Both the position numbers and the translations under genes were made by a program. Below are positions 42,330 to 50,675 of a stretch of 64,000 nt of DNA, in pieces (position 1 is the stretch's first letter; every line of letters begins with the position of its first letter). The notes under the pieces were generated by a model that worked only from the letters and a program-made list of their open reading frames with translations, searched no databases and was not told where the DNA came from. The stretch is from Actinacidiphila alni (GTDB taxonomy: Bacteria > Actinomycetota > Actinomycetes > Streptomycetales > Streptomycetaceae), in contig NZ_FONG01000001.1 of the NCBI RefSeq assembly GCF_900112845.1, positions 434,001-498,000 of the forward strand, given 5' to 3'.

Positions 42330-43190
42330 ATGCTGCCGATCGACGCCGCCCGGCTTGCCGGGCGTTATTTGGCCGCCGCTGATCGGTTGTTGCCGGGGCG
42401 GATCAGTGGGTTCTATGTGGTCGGGTCGGCCGCGCTCGGGGCGTGGCGGGCGGGGGTCAGTGATGTGGACTTCGTCGCGGTCGTGGACGGCGGCCTGGCC
42501 GGGCGGGAGATGCGGCGGCTGCGCGTCCTGCATCCGGTCGGCAACGCGACGCCCGCCGTACGGGCGGTGCTGCGGGGGCGGGTGACCGTGCCGGGGACGG
42601 TGAACGGGGTGTACGTGGCGGCGGCCGACCTCGGCAGGCCGGTTACGTCGATCCGCCCGCTCGCCTCGCACACCGGGATCGCGTTCGCCGCCGGGCGCGG
42701 CTTCGACGTCAACCCGGTGGTGTGGACGGTGCTGCGGGACCGCGGCATCCCGTTGCGCGGTCCGGCGCCCGGCACGCTCGGCCTCGATCCGGAGCCGGAC
42801 CGGCTGCGCGAATGGAATCTGGCGAATCTGCACGGCTACTGGCGGTCCTGGGCCGACCGGGCACTTGCCGGACGGGCCCCCGGCGAGCCACTGGCCGTGG
42901 TGCCCTCGGCCGGGCGCACCCTCACGGCCTGGGGCGCCCTCGGCGTGTCCCGGCTGCACCGCACGATCGCCACCGGCGAGATCGTCTCCAAGGAGGACGC
43001 GGGCGCGCACGCCCTCACCGCCTTCGCGCCCCGCTGGCACCCGCTGCTCCACGCCGCCCTCGCGTACCGCCGCGGCGAACCCCTCCCGGCGGCCCTCGCC
43101 GCCGACCCCGACCTCGCGACCACCCGGCGCCGCCTCCGCCTGACCGGCGCCTTCGTCAGCGACGTCATCGCCGCCGCCGACCGCCTCTGA
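42330..43190 (+). CDS. Nucleotidyltransferase-domain protein (aminoglycoside adenylyltransferase-like)
   Basis: This 286-residue protein begins with a polymerase-beta-type nucleotidyltransferase core: GFYVVGSAALGAWRAGVSDV, then D-F carboxylates (SDVDFVAVVD). The C-terminal half is helical and resembles the substrate domain of streptomycin/spectinomycin adenylyltransferases (WNLANLHGYWRSWADRAL, GALGVSRLHRTIATGEIVSK). It could modify an aminoglycoside or another small molecule with AMP. Not proven to give resistance. ATG at 42330 is the best start. Confidence 0.82.
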   Translation: MLPIDAARLAGRYLAAADRLLPGRISGFYVVGSAALGAWRAGVSDVDFVAVVDGGLAGREMRRLRVLHPVGNATPAVRAVLRGRVTVPGTVNGVYVAAADLGRPVTSIRPLASHTGIAFAAGRGFDVNPVVWTVLRDRGIPLRGPAPGTLGLDPEPDRLREWNLANLHGYWRSWADRALAGRAPGEPLAVVPSAGRTLTAWGALGVSRLHRTIATGEIVSKEDAGAHALTAFAPRWHPLLHAALAYRRGEPLPAALAADPDLATTRRRLRLTGAFVSDVIAAADRL

Positions 43191-43252
43191 CGCACCACCC
43201 CCGGCGAACGGGCCGGCCGTCCCGGCGGCACGCCATGACACCTATGTCGAAT

Positions 43253-43269
43253 AGCTATGTAACATAGCT
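43253..43269. promoter_or_regulatory. MarR operator palindrome
   Basis: AGCTATG and CATAGCT flank TAA as a perfect inverted repeat. It lies 3 bp before the ATG of the MarR gene. The transcript therefore must start very close to the ATG and may be leaderless; a related CTATGTCGAATAG lies just upstream. Confidence 0.75.
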
Positions 43270-43272
43270 CTT

Positions 43273-43839
43273 ATGGACGATCGCGATGTGAGCCGGTTCC
43301 GGGTGCAGATGAAACTGCTCCAGCGGCGGCTGCGCCGCGAGTCCCTGCCCGCGTACGGGGTGTCCAGGACGGCGCTGCAGGTGATCACCGCGGTGGTGCG
43401 GCTGCCGGAGGGCGTGCAGCCGCGCCGGATCGCGGAGGAGCTGCAGATGACCAGCTCCAACGTGGCTGCGGCGCTAAGGGAGTTGGAGGGCGCCGGATAC
43501 GTCCGCAGACGCAAGGACGCGACGGACGCGCGCCGCGTCGCGGTGCTGCTCACCGACAGCGGCCGCACCATGGTGGCGGACGTCCGCAGCGAGCGGGACA
43601 CCTGGCTCGGCCGGGCGATCACCGGCCTCCTGGACGAGGACGAGCAGCGGATCCTGCTGGCCGCGGGCGCGCTGATGGAGCGGCTCGCCGCGTTCGAGCG
43701 GGCGCCCGAGGACGCGGGCGGTCCCCCCGCGGCCCACGAACCCGTACCGCCGTACGAGTCCGCACCGCCGTACGAGTCCGCACCGCCGTACGAGCCCGTA
43801 CCGGCAGGAGACCGCGGCACGGCGCGAGGCGCGTCATGA
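43273..43839 (+). CDS. MarR-family regulator
   Basis: This 188-residue protein has the winged helix of MarR (VQPRRIAEELQMTSSNVAAA, KDATDARRVAVLLTDSG). The C terminus has three copies of a PPYESA/PPYEPV unit (from ~155), an unusual tail that arose from a 18-bp tandem repeat. ATG at 43273 lies next to the operator. The stop overlaps the start of the MFS exporter (ATGA), so the two form an autoregulated drug-efflux pair. Confidence 0.92.
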   Translation: MDDRDVSRFRVQMKLLQRRLRRESLPAYGVSRTALQVITAVVRLPEGVQPRRIAEELQMTSSNVAAALRELEGAGYVRRRKDATDARRVAVLLTDSGRTMVADVRSERDTWLGRAITGLLDEDEQRILLAAGALMERLAAFERAPEDAGGPPAAHEPVPPYESAPPYESAPPYEPVPAGDRGTARGAS

Positions 43840-45143
43840 GCCCCGGGGCGCACCAGGCAGCCGCGGCGCCGGGCCGCCGCCCCTTCGGCCGGATGCTCGC
43901 GTCCCTGTCGGTCCGCAACTACCGCCTGTACTTCTGGGGTTACGCCGTCTCCGTCGCGGGTACCTGGATGCAGTCGCTCGCACTGGCCTTCCTCGTGCTC
44001 CGACTCACCGGCAGCGGCAGCGACTTGGGCTTGGCCACCGCCGCCCGCTTCCTGCCCTTCGTGGTGCTCGGTCCGGTCGGCGGCCTGATCGCCGACCGCT
44101 ACGACAAGCGGCGCCTGCTGTACGTGACCCAGTCGTCCTCGGCCCTCATCGCCGTGCTCTTCGCGCTGCTCACCGCGCTCGACGTGATCAACGTCGGCAT
44201 GGTCATCGGCCTTTCGCTGGCGCTGGGTTCGCTGACCGTCTTCGACAACCCGGCCCGGCAGAGCCTCATCGGCGAGCTGGTGCCGCGCGAGCAGCTGGCC
44301 AACGCGGTCACGCTGAACTCCGTATCGGTCAACCTGGCCCGGGTGTTCGGCTCGGCCGCGGGCGGCGCGCTCGTAGCCGCCGTCGGTCTGACGACCTGCT
44401 TCGCGCTCAACGCGCTCTCCTTCGCCGCGGTCATCGCGAGCCTGGCGATGATGCGGACCTCCGAGGTCGACGCGGCCCGGCGGCCCCCGCGCAGCAAGGG
44501 CCAGATCCGAGAAGGGCTGCGCTACACCCGCAGGACCCCGGCCCTCCTGCTGCCCCTGCTGATGCTCACGGTCACCGGCATGATGGCGTACGAATTCCCG
44601 GTCACGCTGCCGCTGGTGGCGCGCGGCGCCTTCCACGGCGGGGCCGGGACGTACGGGGCCATGGCGACGCTGATGGCCGTCGGCGCGGTGGTCGGCGGCC
44701 TGGTCAGCGCGAGCCGCGGCAATCGGCGCGCCGTCTCCCTGGCCTGGGCGGGCATCGGGTGGGGCCTCGCCATCCTGGCCGCCGCGGTCGCGCCGAACCT
44801 CGGCTGGGAGCTGGTCGCGCTGCCGTTCGTCGGCTACGCCGCCATCACCTTCAACTCGCTGTCCAAGACGGCGATGCAGCTCGCCGCCGACCCGTCGATG
44901 CGCGGCCGGGTGATGGCCCTGTGGGCGATGGCCTGGGGCGGCACCACAGTGATCGGCGGCCCCCTGGTCGGCTGGATCGCCCAGCAGTTCGGCAGCCGCT
45001 GGTCGCTGGTGGCCGGCGGGGTGCCGACCCTCGCCCTCGGCCTGCTGATGTGGCCGGCCCTTCGCCGTATCGACACCGCCGCCGCCTCCCGCACCATTCC
45101 GGCCCCCGCCGATCCCGCTCCGGAGGGTTCGCCGGCGACCTGA
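43836..45143 (+). CDS. MFS exporter (MFS_3/EntS-like), partner of MarR
   Basis: This 435-residue transporter has ~12 helices, starting LSVRNYRLYFWGYAVSVAGT, and the motif GPVGGLIADRYDKRRLLYVT (motif A). VFDNPARQSLIGELVPREQL is the MFS_3 signature between helices. It should export a toxic compound when the MarR repressor is relieved. Translationally coupled by ATGA overlap. Confidence 0.93.
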   Translation: MSPGAHQAAAAPGRRPFGRMLASLSVRNYRLYFWGYAVSVAGTWMQSLALAFLVLRLTGSGSDLGLATAARFLPFVVLGPVGGLIADRYDKRRLLYVTQSSSALIAVLFALLTALDVINVGMVIGLSLALGSLTVFDNPARQSLIGELVPREQLANAVTLNSVSVNLARVFGSAAGGALVAAVGLTTCFALNALSFAAVIASLAMMRTSEVDAARRPPRSKGQIREGLRYTRRTPALLLPLLMLTVTGMMAYEFPVTLPLVARGAFHGGAGTYGAMATLMAVGAVVGGLVSASRGNRRAVSLAWAGIGWGLAILAAAVAPNLGWELVALPFVGYAAITFNSLSKTAMQLAADPSMRGRVMALWAMAWGGTTVIGGPLVGWIAQQFGSRWSLVAGGVPTLALGLLMWPALRRIDTAAASRTIPAPADPAPEGSPAT

Positions 45144-45250
45144 CGCCGCCCCTCGCGTGCCCGAACCCTCGCGTGCCCCCCTGTGTGCCCGAACTCCCGA
45201 CGACCGTCCGCGAAGCCCCCGGAGCCGCGCGCCGCCGCAGGTGGCACCCC

Positions 45251-45296
45251 TGTCACCTGTCAGGAGCGGCGCCGCGGGCGGCGCTCCTACCGTGCT
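45251..45296 (+). promoter_or_regulatory. Promoter with CTGTCA heptamers, shared with the I36 gene
   Basis: TGTCACC TGTCAGGAGCGGC (45251-45270) is followed by TCCTACCGTGCT (45285-45296). The same two blocks, 27 bp apart from TGTCAGG to TCCTACC, occur on the other strand at 47087-47042 before a second secreted protein gene. The first block is a direct repeat of TGTCA with 7-bp period; the second may be the -10 (TACCGT). Confidence 0.75.
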
Positions 45297-45341
45297 CGTG
45301 TCCGGCCCGCGACGGGCGGGCCGCCGGGAACGGGAGTCGTG

Positions 45342-46508
45342 ATGGCGATGGATGTCCGCAGGAGAACCGCGTGGGCGGCGGGGATCGCCGCCGTTGCCGC
45401 GGCGTTGTCCGGGCCCACCGCCCCGCCGGCGCACGCGGACCGGCCGACCGACGCCGACGCCAGGGCGGTCGTCCCGGCCGTGACAGTGCCGCCGGGCGTC
45501 ACGGCGGGCGTGGCCGTCTTCGACCGGCAGACCGGCACCTTCACCGAACAGCTCAACGCGGACACGCAGTTCCGCTCCGCGTCCGTCGTGAAACTCCTGA
45601 TCGCCCTCGACGCCATGTGGACGGGCGGTGTGCCCGCCGACCACACGCGGCTGGACGCGATGCTGCGCAGCAGCGACGACGACGTGGCCAGCAGCCTGTG
45701 GGTGCAGGACGGCGGCAGCGCCATCGTGACCCGCATGGTGGCCAGGCTCGGCCTCACCGACACCGCGCCGCCGCCCGCCGCGTATCCGGGGACCTGGGGG
45801 TACACGGCGCTGTCGGCCGCCGACACCGTACGGATCTACCGCTATCTGCTGGACAGCGCGCCCGCTCCGGTACGCGACCTGGTGATGGGGGACCTGCGGC
45901 AGTCCACGCGCTGCGGCGCCGACGGGTTCGACCAGCGGTTCGGCATCCCGACCGTCTTCGACCGGCCGTGGGCGGTCAAGCAGGGCTGGTCCGGCTTCGG
46001 AGCCTCGGGCGACTGCTCCGACACCGCGGCGACCGCGACCACGACCACGAGCCGGACGGTGAAGGACGCGGCCCCGGCCCCGGCCTCGGTGGACATCGAC
46101 CAAGTGGCGCTGCACACCACCGGCACCGTCGGCGCCGGAGACCGCTCGATCGTCGCCGTCTTCACCCTCCAGCCGCACGGCACCGCCTTCGGCGCCGCGT
46201 ACACCAACCTCGACCGGCTGGTGCGCACCCTGAACGTGCCCGGCGGCGCGGTGCGTCCCGGCAGCTGGTTCGGCACCTGGGGCAGCGGCGTCCACGTCAG
46301 GGCGGGCACGACCACGGGATCAGCCGTGCTGACTAATCTGCCGCCCGGCGTCGAGACCCTCGTGTCCTGCCAGAAGCAGGGCGACACGGTCTCGGTGCCG
46401 CCGTACACCAACGACTGGTGGGCGTATCTGCCGCAGTACGGCGGCTACATGAGCAACATCTACATCAGCTCGCCGGACAATGAGCTGCCGGGCGTGCCCG
46501 TCTGCTGA
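45342..46508 (+). CDS. Secreted class-A-beta-lactamase-like serine hydrolase with C-terminal SH3-like domain
   Basis: This 388-residue protein has a signal peptide (VRRRTAWAAGIAAVAAALSG, cleavage at AHA). The hydrolase domain has the S-x-x-K motif (S81-V-V-K84 in FRSASVVKLL), a SDDD where class A enzymes have SDN, and VKQGW at the K-T-G position. The C-terminal ~80 residues look like a bacterial SH3 wall-binding domain (GVHVRAGTTTGSAVLTNLPP). It may be a peptidoglycan-targeting or protease-like hydrolase; antibiotic hydrolysis is not certain since the SDN and KTG motifs are altered. ATG at 45342 follows GGGAG; ATG at 45348 is possible. Confidence 0.82.
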   Translation: MAMDVRRRTAWAAGIAAVAAALSGPTAPPAHADRPTDADARAVVPAVTVPPGVTAGVAVFDRQTGTFTEQLNADTQFRSASVVKLLIALDAMWTGGVPADHTRLDAMLRSSDDDVASSLWVQDGGSAIVTRMVARLGLTDTAPPPAAYPGTWGYTALSAADTVRIYRYLLDSAPAPVRDLVMGDLRQSTRCGADGFDQRFGIPTVFDRPWAVKQGWSGFGASGDCSDTAATATTTTSRTVKDAAPAPASVDIDQVALHTTGTVGAGDRSIVAVFTLQPHGTAFGAAYTNLDRLVRTLNVPGGAVRPGSWFGTWGSGVHVRAGTTTGSAVLTNLPPGVETLVSCQKQGDTVSVPPYTNDWWAYLPQYGGYMSNIYISSPDNELPGVPVC

Positions 46509-46538
46509 CCGGGACGCGGCCCGGACGAGCGATGCGGA

Positions 46539-46574
46539 CACGCGGACCGGCAGGCGCGCCCACCGGTCCGCGTG
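46539..46574. terminator. Bidirectional hairpin terminator
   Basis: CACGCGGACCGG (46539-46550) and CCGGTCCGCGTG (46563-46574) form a perfect 12-bp stem with a 12-base loop between two convergent genes. It should end transcription from both. Confidence 0.8.
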
Positions 46575-46591
46575 CCGTCGCTGACGGGCCG

Positions 46592-46966
46592 TCAGGGACG
46601 GTCGAGGGTGATGGAGTTGACCGGCCCGAGGTCGTACACCCAGCCGCTGCCCGCGGCCAGGCTGTCGATGACCGAACCGGTGCCGTTGTAGCCCGACCAC
46701 AGCCGCATGCCGGCGCCGCCGTACTGATTGTTCAGGACCTCGTGGACGCCCGTCTGATTGACCAGGTTGTGCGCACCGTAGCTCCAGTACACGAAGCTCG
46801 GCCGGTCGTTGTTCCAGTCGAAACCCGGGTAGATGCACACGGCGCCGGACGGGCAGCCGTGCACCGAACCGGCGGCCGTCGCCGCTCCCGCGTCGGCCGC
46901 GCCCACGGTGCCGACCGCCGCCACCGACAGCGCCAGTGCCGCCACGCCCCGCATGACCTTGCCCAT
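46592..46966 (-). CDS. Secreted peptidase inhibitor I36-type protein
   Basis: This 124-residue protein has a signal peptide (MRGVAALALSVAAVGTVGAA, cleavage near AGA) and a mature ~90-residue beta/gamma-crystallin-like domain: CPSGAVCIYPGFDWNNDRPS, NNQYGGAGMRLWSGYNGTGS, with two Cys. The SMPI/I36 family from Streptomyces inhibits metalloproteases. AGGAAGAG precedes the ATG at 46966. Its promoter matches that of the secreted hydrolase to its left. Confidence 0.88.
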   Translation of the reverse strand: MGKVMRGVAALALSVAAVGTVGAADAGAATAAGSVHGCPSGAVCIYPGFDWNNDRPSFVYWSYGAHNLVNQTGVHEVLNNQYGGAGMRLWSGYNGTGSVIDSLAAGSGWVYDLGPVNSITLDRP

Positions 46967-47041
46967 GTCGCTCTTCCTCTCCTCGCGCGCGTCCCCGCGC
47001 GTCCCCCGTACTCGTGGACCGGCCCCTTCGGGGCCGCCACC

Positions 47042-47087
47042 AGCACGGTAGGAAAGGGGCACGGCCCGCCGCTCCTGACAGATGACA
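47042..47087 (-). promoter_or_regulatory. Promoter with CTGTCA heptamers for the I36 gene
   Basis: On the minus strand TGTCATC TGTCAGGAGCGG (47087-47069) is followed by TCCTACCGTGCT (47053-47042). The 27-bp spacing equals that at 45251-45296. A third TGTC lies directly upstream. Confidence 0.75.
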
Positions 47088-47129
47088 GGACAGGGGCGGG
47101 CCGTAGCGCGGGCCCGGAGGCCCGCACCG

Positions 47130-47666
47130 TCAGCCCAGGCAGCCCACATGGGCCAGCGCCTGCTTGAGCAGCACCCCGCGGCCGCCCGGCATCTCCTGCT
47201 GGAGCTGCGGCGACGACGCCTCCTGCGGGGTGAACCAGACCAGGTCGAGGGCGTCCTGCCGCGGCCGACAGTCGCCCGCCACCGGTACGACGTAGGCGAG
47301 CGAGACCGCGTGCTGCCGCGGGTCGTGGTAGGGCGTGACGCCCTGCGTCGGGAAGTACTCGGCGATGGTGAACGGCTGCGGCGAGGCCGGAATGCGCGGC
47401 AGCGCCACCGGACCGAGGTCCTTCTCCAGGTGCCGCAGCAGCGCGTCGCGCACCCGCTCGTGGTGCAGCACCCGGCCGGACACCAGGGTCCGGCTGATCG
47501 TCCCGTCCGGGCCGATCCGCAGCAGCAGCCCGATGTGGGTGACTTCACCGCTGTCGTCGACGCGCACCGGCACGGCGTCGACGTACAGGATCGGCATACG
47601 GGCGCGCGTCTGCTCCAGATCGTCGGGAGCCAGCCAGCCGGGCGTGGTTTCGGTCGTGTCAGCCAT
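47130..47666 (-). CDS. DUF4916 / Nudix-like hydrolase family protein
   Basis: This 178-residue protein matches the actinobacterial DUF4916 family: MPILYVDAVPVRVDDSGEVT, LVSGRVLHHERVRDALLRHL, EKDLGPVALPRIP, and DPRQHAVSLAYVVPVAGDCR. The fold is Nudix-like but the canonical Nudix box is degenerate, so catalytic activity is uncertain. ATG at 47666 was chosen; the longer frame to 47804 is repetitive. It lies 42 bp downstream of the I36 promoter and may have its own. Confidence 0.85.
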   Translation of the reverse strand: MADTTETTPGWLAPDDLEQTRARMPILYVDAVPVRVDDSGEVTHIGLLLRIGPDGTISRTLVSGRVLHHERVRDALLRHLEKDLGPVALPRIPASPQPFTIAEYFPTQGVTPYHDPRQHAVSLAYVVPVAGDCRPRQDALDLVWFTPQEASSPQLQQEMPGGRGVLLKQALAHVGCLG

Positions 47667-47689
47667 TCGCTGATCGTACGACGCCGGGC

Positions 47690-47765
47690 CGCGATCCGAC
47701 GGGCCGGTTCCGCGACCGGCGGTGCGGCCGGTTCCGTGGCCGGTTCCGTGACCGGGTGCGACCCG
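47690..47765. repeat. GGCCGGTTCCGTG tandem repeats
   Basis: Four near-identical GGCCGGTTCCGxG units fill the 171-bp gap between the Nudix-like gene and the methyltransferase stop. No gene is present here. Confidence 0.65.
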
Positions 47766-47837
47766 GACCTGCGCGCTTGCCTGACCGGCCGCCGGACGGG
47801 CCACCCGACCGGCCGCCGACCGGTGGCGCGCGGCGGG

Positions 47838-48650
47838 TCAGCCGGCCTTGCGGCCCACGCCCGCGTAGACCCAGTATTCGGACGGGTTCTCGGGCACGTC
47901 GTCGGCCGGATCCGGCCGCCACAGCGGCACGTAGACCAGGCCGGGCGGCACCAGGTCGAAGCCGGTGAACAGCTCCGAGATCCCCTCGTAGGAACGGGCG
48001 GTGACCGGCGAGGTGGCCTTGGAGCGGTAGAGCTTGCCGACGGCGGCGGCGGTGCCCGGGCGGTCCTGGTCGGTCGCGTGGCTGAGCGCCAGCCAGCTTC
48101 CGGCGGGCAGCCCGTCGCGGTAGGCCGCGACCAGCCCCGCCGGGTCCTCCTCGTGGGTGATGAAGTGCATGATCGTGATCATCAGTATCGCGACCGGCTC
48201 GTTGAAGTCGATCAACTTCCGTACCTGCGGGGCGTTCAGCACGTCGGCCGGACGCCGGATGTCCGCGTTGACGATGTCGGCGTCGGGATTGTCGGCGAGC
48301 AGCGACGCGCTGTGCGCGACGGCCACCGGGTCGTTGTCCACGTAGATCACCCGGGTGCCGGGCGCGATCGACTGGGCGACCTCGTGCACATTGCCCTGGG
48401 TCGGGATGCCGGACCCCAGGTCGATGAACTGCCGCACCCCCGCGTCGACCAGATGGCGCACCGCCCGGCCGAGGAACGCCCGGTTCGCCCGGGCGAGCGC
48501 CCTGACCTGCGGGTCGATGGCGGTGAAGGCCGCCAGCGCCTCCCGGTCTATGGCGAAATTGTGCTCGCCGCCGAGCATCGCGTCGTAGATCCGTGCCACG
48601 CTCGCCTTCGCCGGATCCACGCCCTCGGGGACCTCTTCGCGCCCAGTCAC
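47838..48650 (-). CDS. DUF574-type SAM-dependent methyltransferase (Methyltransf_19)
   Basis: This 270-residue protein has the family start SVARIYDAMLGGEHNFAIDR and the SAM motif FIDLGSGIPTQGNVHEVAQS, then VIYVDNDPVAVAHSASLLAD. The family is abundant in Streptomyces, with no known acceptor. GTG at 48650 follows AGGGA with 6-bp spacing; another GTG lies directly before it. It is divergent from the phosphatase gene. Confidence 0.92.
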   Translation of the reverse strand: MTGREEVPEGVDPAKASVARIYDAMLGGEHNFAIDREALAAFTAIDPQVRALARANRAFLGRAVRHLVDAGVRQFIDLGSGIPTQGNVHEVAQSIAPGTRVIYVDNDPVAVAHSASLLADNPDADIVNADIRRPADVLNAPQVRKLIDFNEPVAILMITIMHFITHEEDPAGLVAAYRDGLPAGSWLALSHATDQDRPGTAAAVGKLYRSKATSPVTARSYEGISELFTGFDLVPPGLVYVPLWRPDPADDVPENPSEYWVYAGVGRKAG

Positions 48651-48776
48651 CACAAGTCCCTTTCGACGGCTGCCTCTTGAGGGGCCATCATAGGATCCCG
48701 GCGATGTGGCGCAGCGGGGTGCGTACGTCGTCACCGGGCGGTTTCGGCCGCCACCCGCACCGGCCCGGCGGAAGGC

Positions 48777-50540
48777 ATGACCCTGCGACACGAAGCACAT
48801 GACGCGCGTGAACCACACCAGGCGCATGACGCCCACGACATGCGCGAAGCACACCAAGCTCACGAACACCGCGAGGACTCCACGGGCGACCCCCTGCCGA
48901 GCCTCCCGGCTTTCCCGGCCCTCCCGGCCCCGCAGGTCGCGCCCGAGACGAGGTCCGCAGCCGTGTCCGAAACTGTTCCCGGCGCCGTGTCCGCGGCCGG
49001 GCCGGAAGCCGTGTCCGCGACCGGGGCGGAACCCGTGTCCGCGGCCGGGGCGGTCTCCCCAAGCTTGCTCGGAAGCGTCCCCGGAGCCGCGCCCGACCTC
49101 ATGTCCGCGGCCGGGCCGGGAACCGTGTCCGCCGCCGCGCCTGGAGCCGCGCCCGGCACGGCGTCCGCCGTCCGCGACGAGCCCGCGGCGCGCCGCCGTC
49201 GGCAGGTGGCGGGCGGCCCCGCCGCCGACATGATCGGCTCGGAACTCGATCTCCACGTGACCGGAAATCGCGTCGTCCACGCCCTGACCCCCGGTTTCTG
49301 CGACGCGGCCTCCGTCTACCTGCTGGAGCGCTGGCTCGTCGACGAGAGCACCGGGTCCGCCGCCGACCCGCCGCAGGTCGAGGCGCGCCGGCTGGCGCTG
49401 CGGATGGGCGCGGAGGCGGCGGAGGGCCGCGACGGGGCGCTGCCCATCGACGAGGTGCTGGTCTTCCCGCGCCGCACCCCGTACGCCCGCGCGCTCGCCA
49501 CCGGGCACGCGCAGCTGCTCGACGCGGTCGACACGCACACCTTCGACCGGCTGGCCGCCTCCGGCGACGACGACGGCCGAGTGCAGGACCTGTTGCGCAC
49601 CGCGTCCTTCCTCGTCGTGCCGATCCGGCTGCAGGGCGCGGCGATCGGCTTCATCGCCTGCACCCGTGGTCCGCACGCGCCGCGCTTCGGCCTCGAGGAC
49701 ATGGCGGCCGTGGAGTCGCTGGCGTCGCGGGCGGCCGTCGCGCTGGACAATGCCCGCCGGTACGAGCACGAGCGCCGTACCGCGCTCGCCATCCGCAACA
49801 GCCTGCTGCCGGACACCCACCGGACGGTCGAGGGCTGCCTGGTCGCGCACGGCTACCGGCCGGCGGGCCGGAACGACATCATCGGCGGCGACTGGTTCGA
49901 CGTGCTGCCGCGTTCGGACGGCCGGATCGGCCTGATCGTCGGCGACGCCATGGGCCACGGCCCGGAGGCCGCCGTCGCGATGATCCAACTGCGCACGGCG
50001 GCAAGGACGTTGGCCGCTCTGGACACCGGCCCGCGCGACATGCTGCAACGGCTCGACGCCCTCGCGGCCGACACGCCCGACGCCTCCTTCGCCACCTGCG
50101 TGTACGCCGAGTGGGATCCCGTGCGGCACCTGTGCACGCTGGTCGGGGCCGGCCATCCGCCGCCGCTGATACGCGGTCCGGGCGACGCCGCCCGGCAGGT
50201 CCCGCTCGGCGCCGGCCTGCCGCTCGGGCTCAGCGCGTGGAACGGCGAGGCCGTGGTGATCGAGGTCCACCGGCCGACGCTGCTGCTGCTCTACAGCGAC
50301 GGCCTGGTCGAGAGCCGCCGCTCCGACATCGATGCCGGGATCGCCCGGCTGGCCCGCGCGCTCGACTCCGGCCTGGCCGGGGGCGGGAAGCGCGGCGCCG
50401 CGAGCGGGCCCGAGGGCTCCGAAGTCGACCTGGACCAGGGCGAGTTGCAGTCGCTCTGCGACGACCTGCTGGGCAATCCGCCCGCCGACGCGACCACCGA
50501 CGACCGTACGGTCCTGCTGGCCGCCCTGCGACCCGCCTGA
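48777..50540 (+). CDS. SpoIIE-type PP2C serine phosphatase with GAF domain
   Basis: This 587-residue protein has three parts. Residues 1-150 are low-complexity, first His/Ala repeats (HEAHDAREPHQAHDAHD) then Ala/Gly/Pro (AVSAAGPEAVSATGAEPVSA). A GAF-like sensor follows (~165-335; SFLVVPIRLQGAAIGFIACT, FGLEDMAAVESLASRAAVAL). The C terminus is a PP2C/SpoIIE domain (~345-587) with metal ligands in NDIIGGDWFDVL and VGDAMGHGPEAA, and LLLLYSDGLVESR. Such proteins dephosphorylate anti-sigma antagonists. ATG at 48777 has GGAAGG before it. Its target is probably an STAS protein elsewhere. Confidence 0.92.
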   Translation: MTLRHEAHDAREPHQAHDAHDMREAHQAHEHREDSTGDPLPSLPAFPALPAPQVAPETRSAAVSETVPGAVSAAGPEAVSATGAEPVSAAGAVSPSLLGSVPGAAPDLMSAAGPGTVSAAAPGAAPGTASAVRDEPAARRRRQVAGGPAADMIGSELDLHVTGNRVVHALTPGFCDAASVYLLERWLVDESTGSAADPPQVEARRLALRMGAEAAEGRDGALPIDEVLVFPRRTPYARALATGHAQLLDAVDTHTFDRLAASGDDDGRVQDLLRTASFLVVPIRLQGAAIGFIACTRGPHAPRFGLEDMAAVESLASRAAVALDNARRYEHERRTALAIRNSLLPDTHRTVEGCLVAHGYRPAGRNDIIGGDWFDVLPRSDGRIGLIVGDAMGHGPEAAVAMIQLRTAARTLAALDTGPRDMLQRLDALAADTPDASFATCVYAEWDPVRHLCTLVGAGHPPPLIRGPGDAARQVPLGAGLPLGLSAWNGEAVVIEVHRPTLLLLYSDGLVESRRSDIDAGIARLARALDSGLAGGGKRGAASGPEGSEVDLDQGELQSLCDDLLGNPPADATTDDRTVLLAALRPA

Positions 50541-50581
50541 AACCGGCCACCGCGCACCGCTCACGCACCTCGGCCGCCCCA

Positions 50582-50652
50582 TTGACGTGCACATGGCCCA
50601 CTGGCTACGGTCGGCGCGCCGCTGTCCGCCCGGAACATGACAACGCTGTCAT
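50582..50652 (+). promoter_or_regulatory. Promoter and small palindrome before the GDSL gene
   Basis: TTGACG (50582-50587) and TACGGT (50606-50611) lie 18 bp apart. Downstream, ATGACA and TGTCAT form a perfect inverted repeat around four bases (50637-50652). A strong AAAAGGAGAG ribosome site precedes ATG 50676. Confidence 0.55.
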
Positions 50653-50675
50653 CCGTGCCGCAAAAGGAGAGTGCC

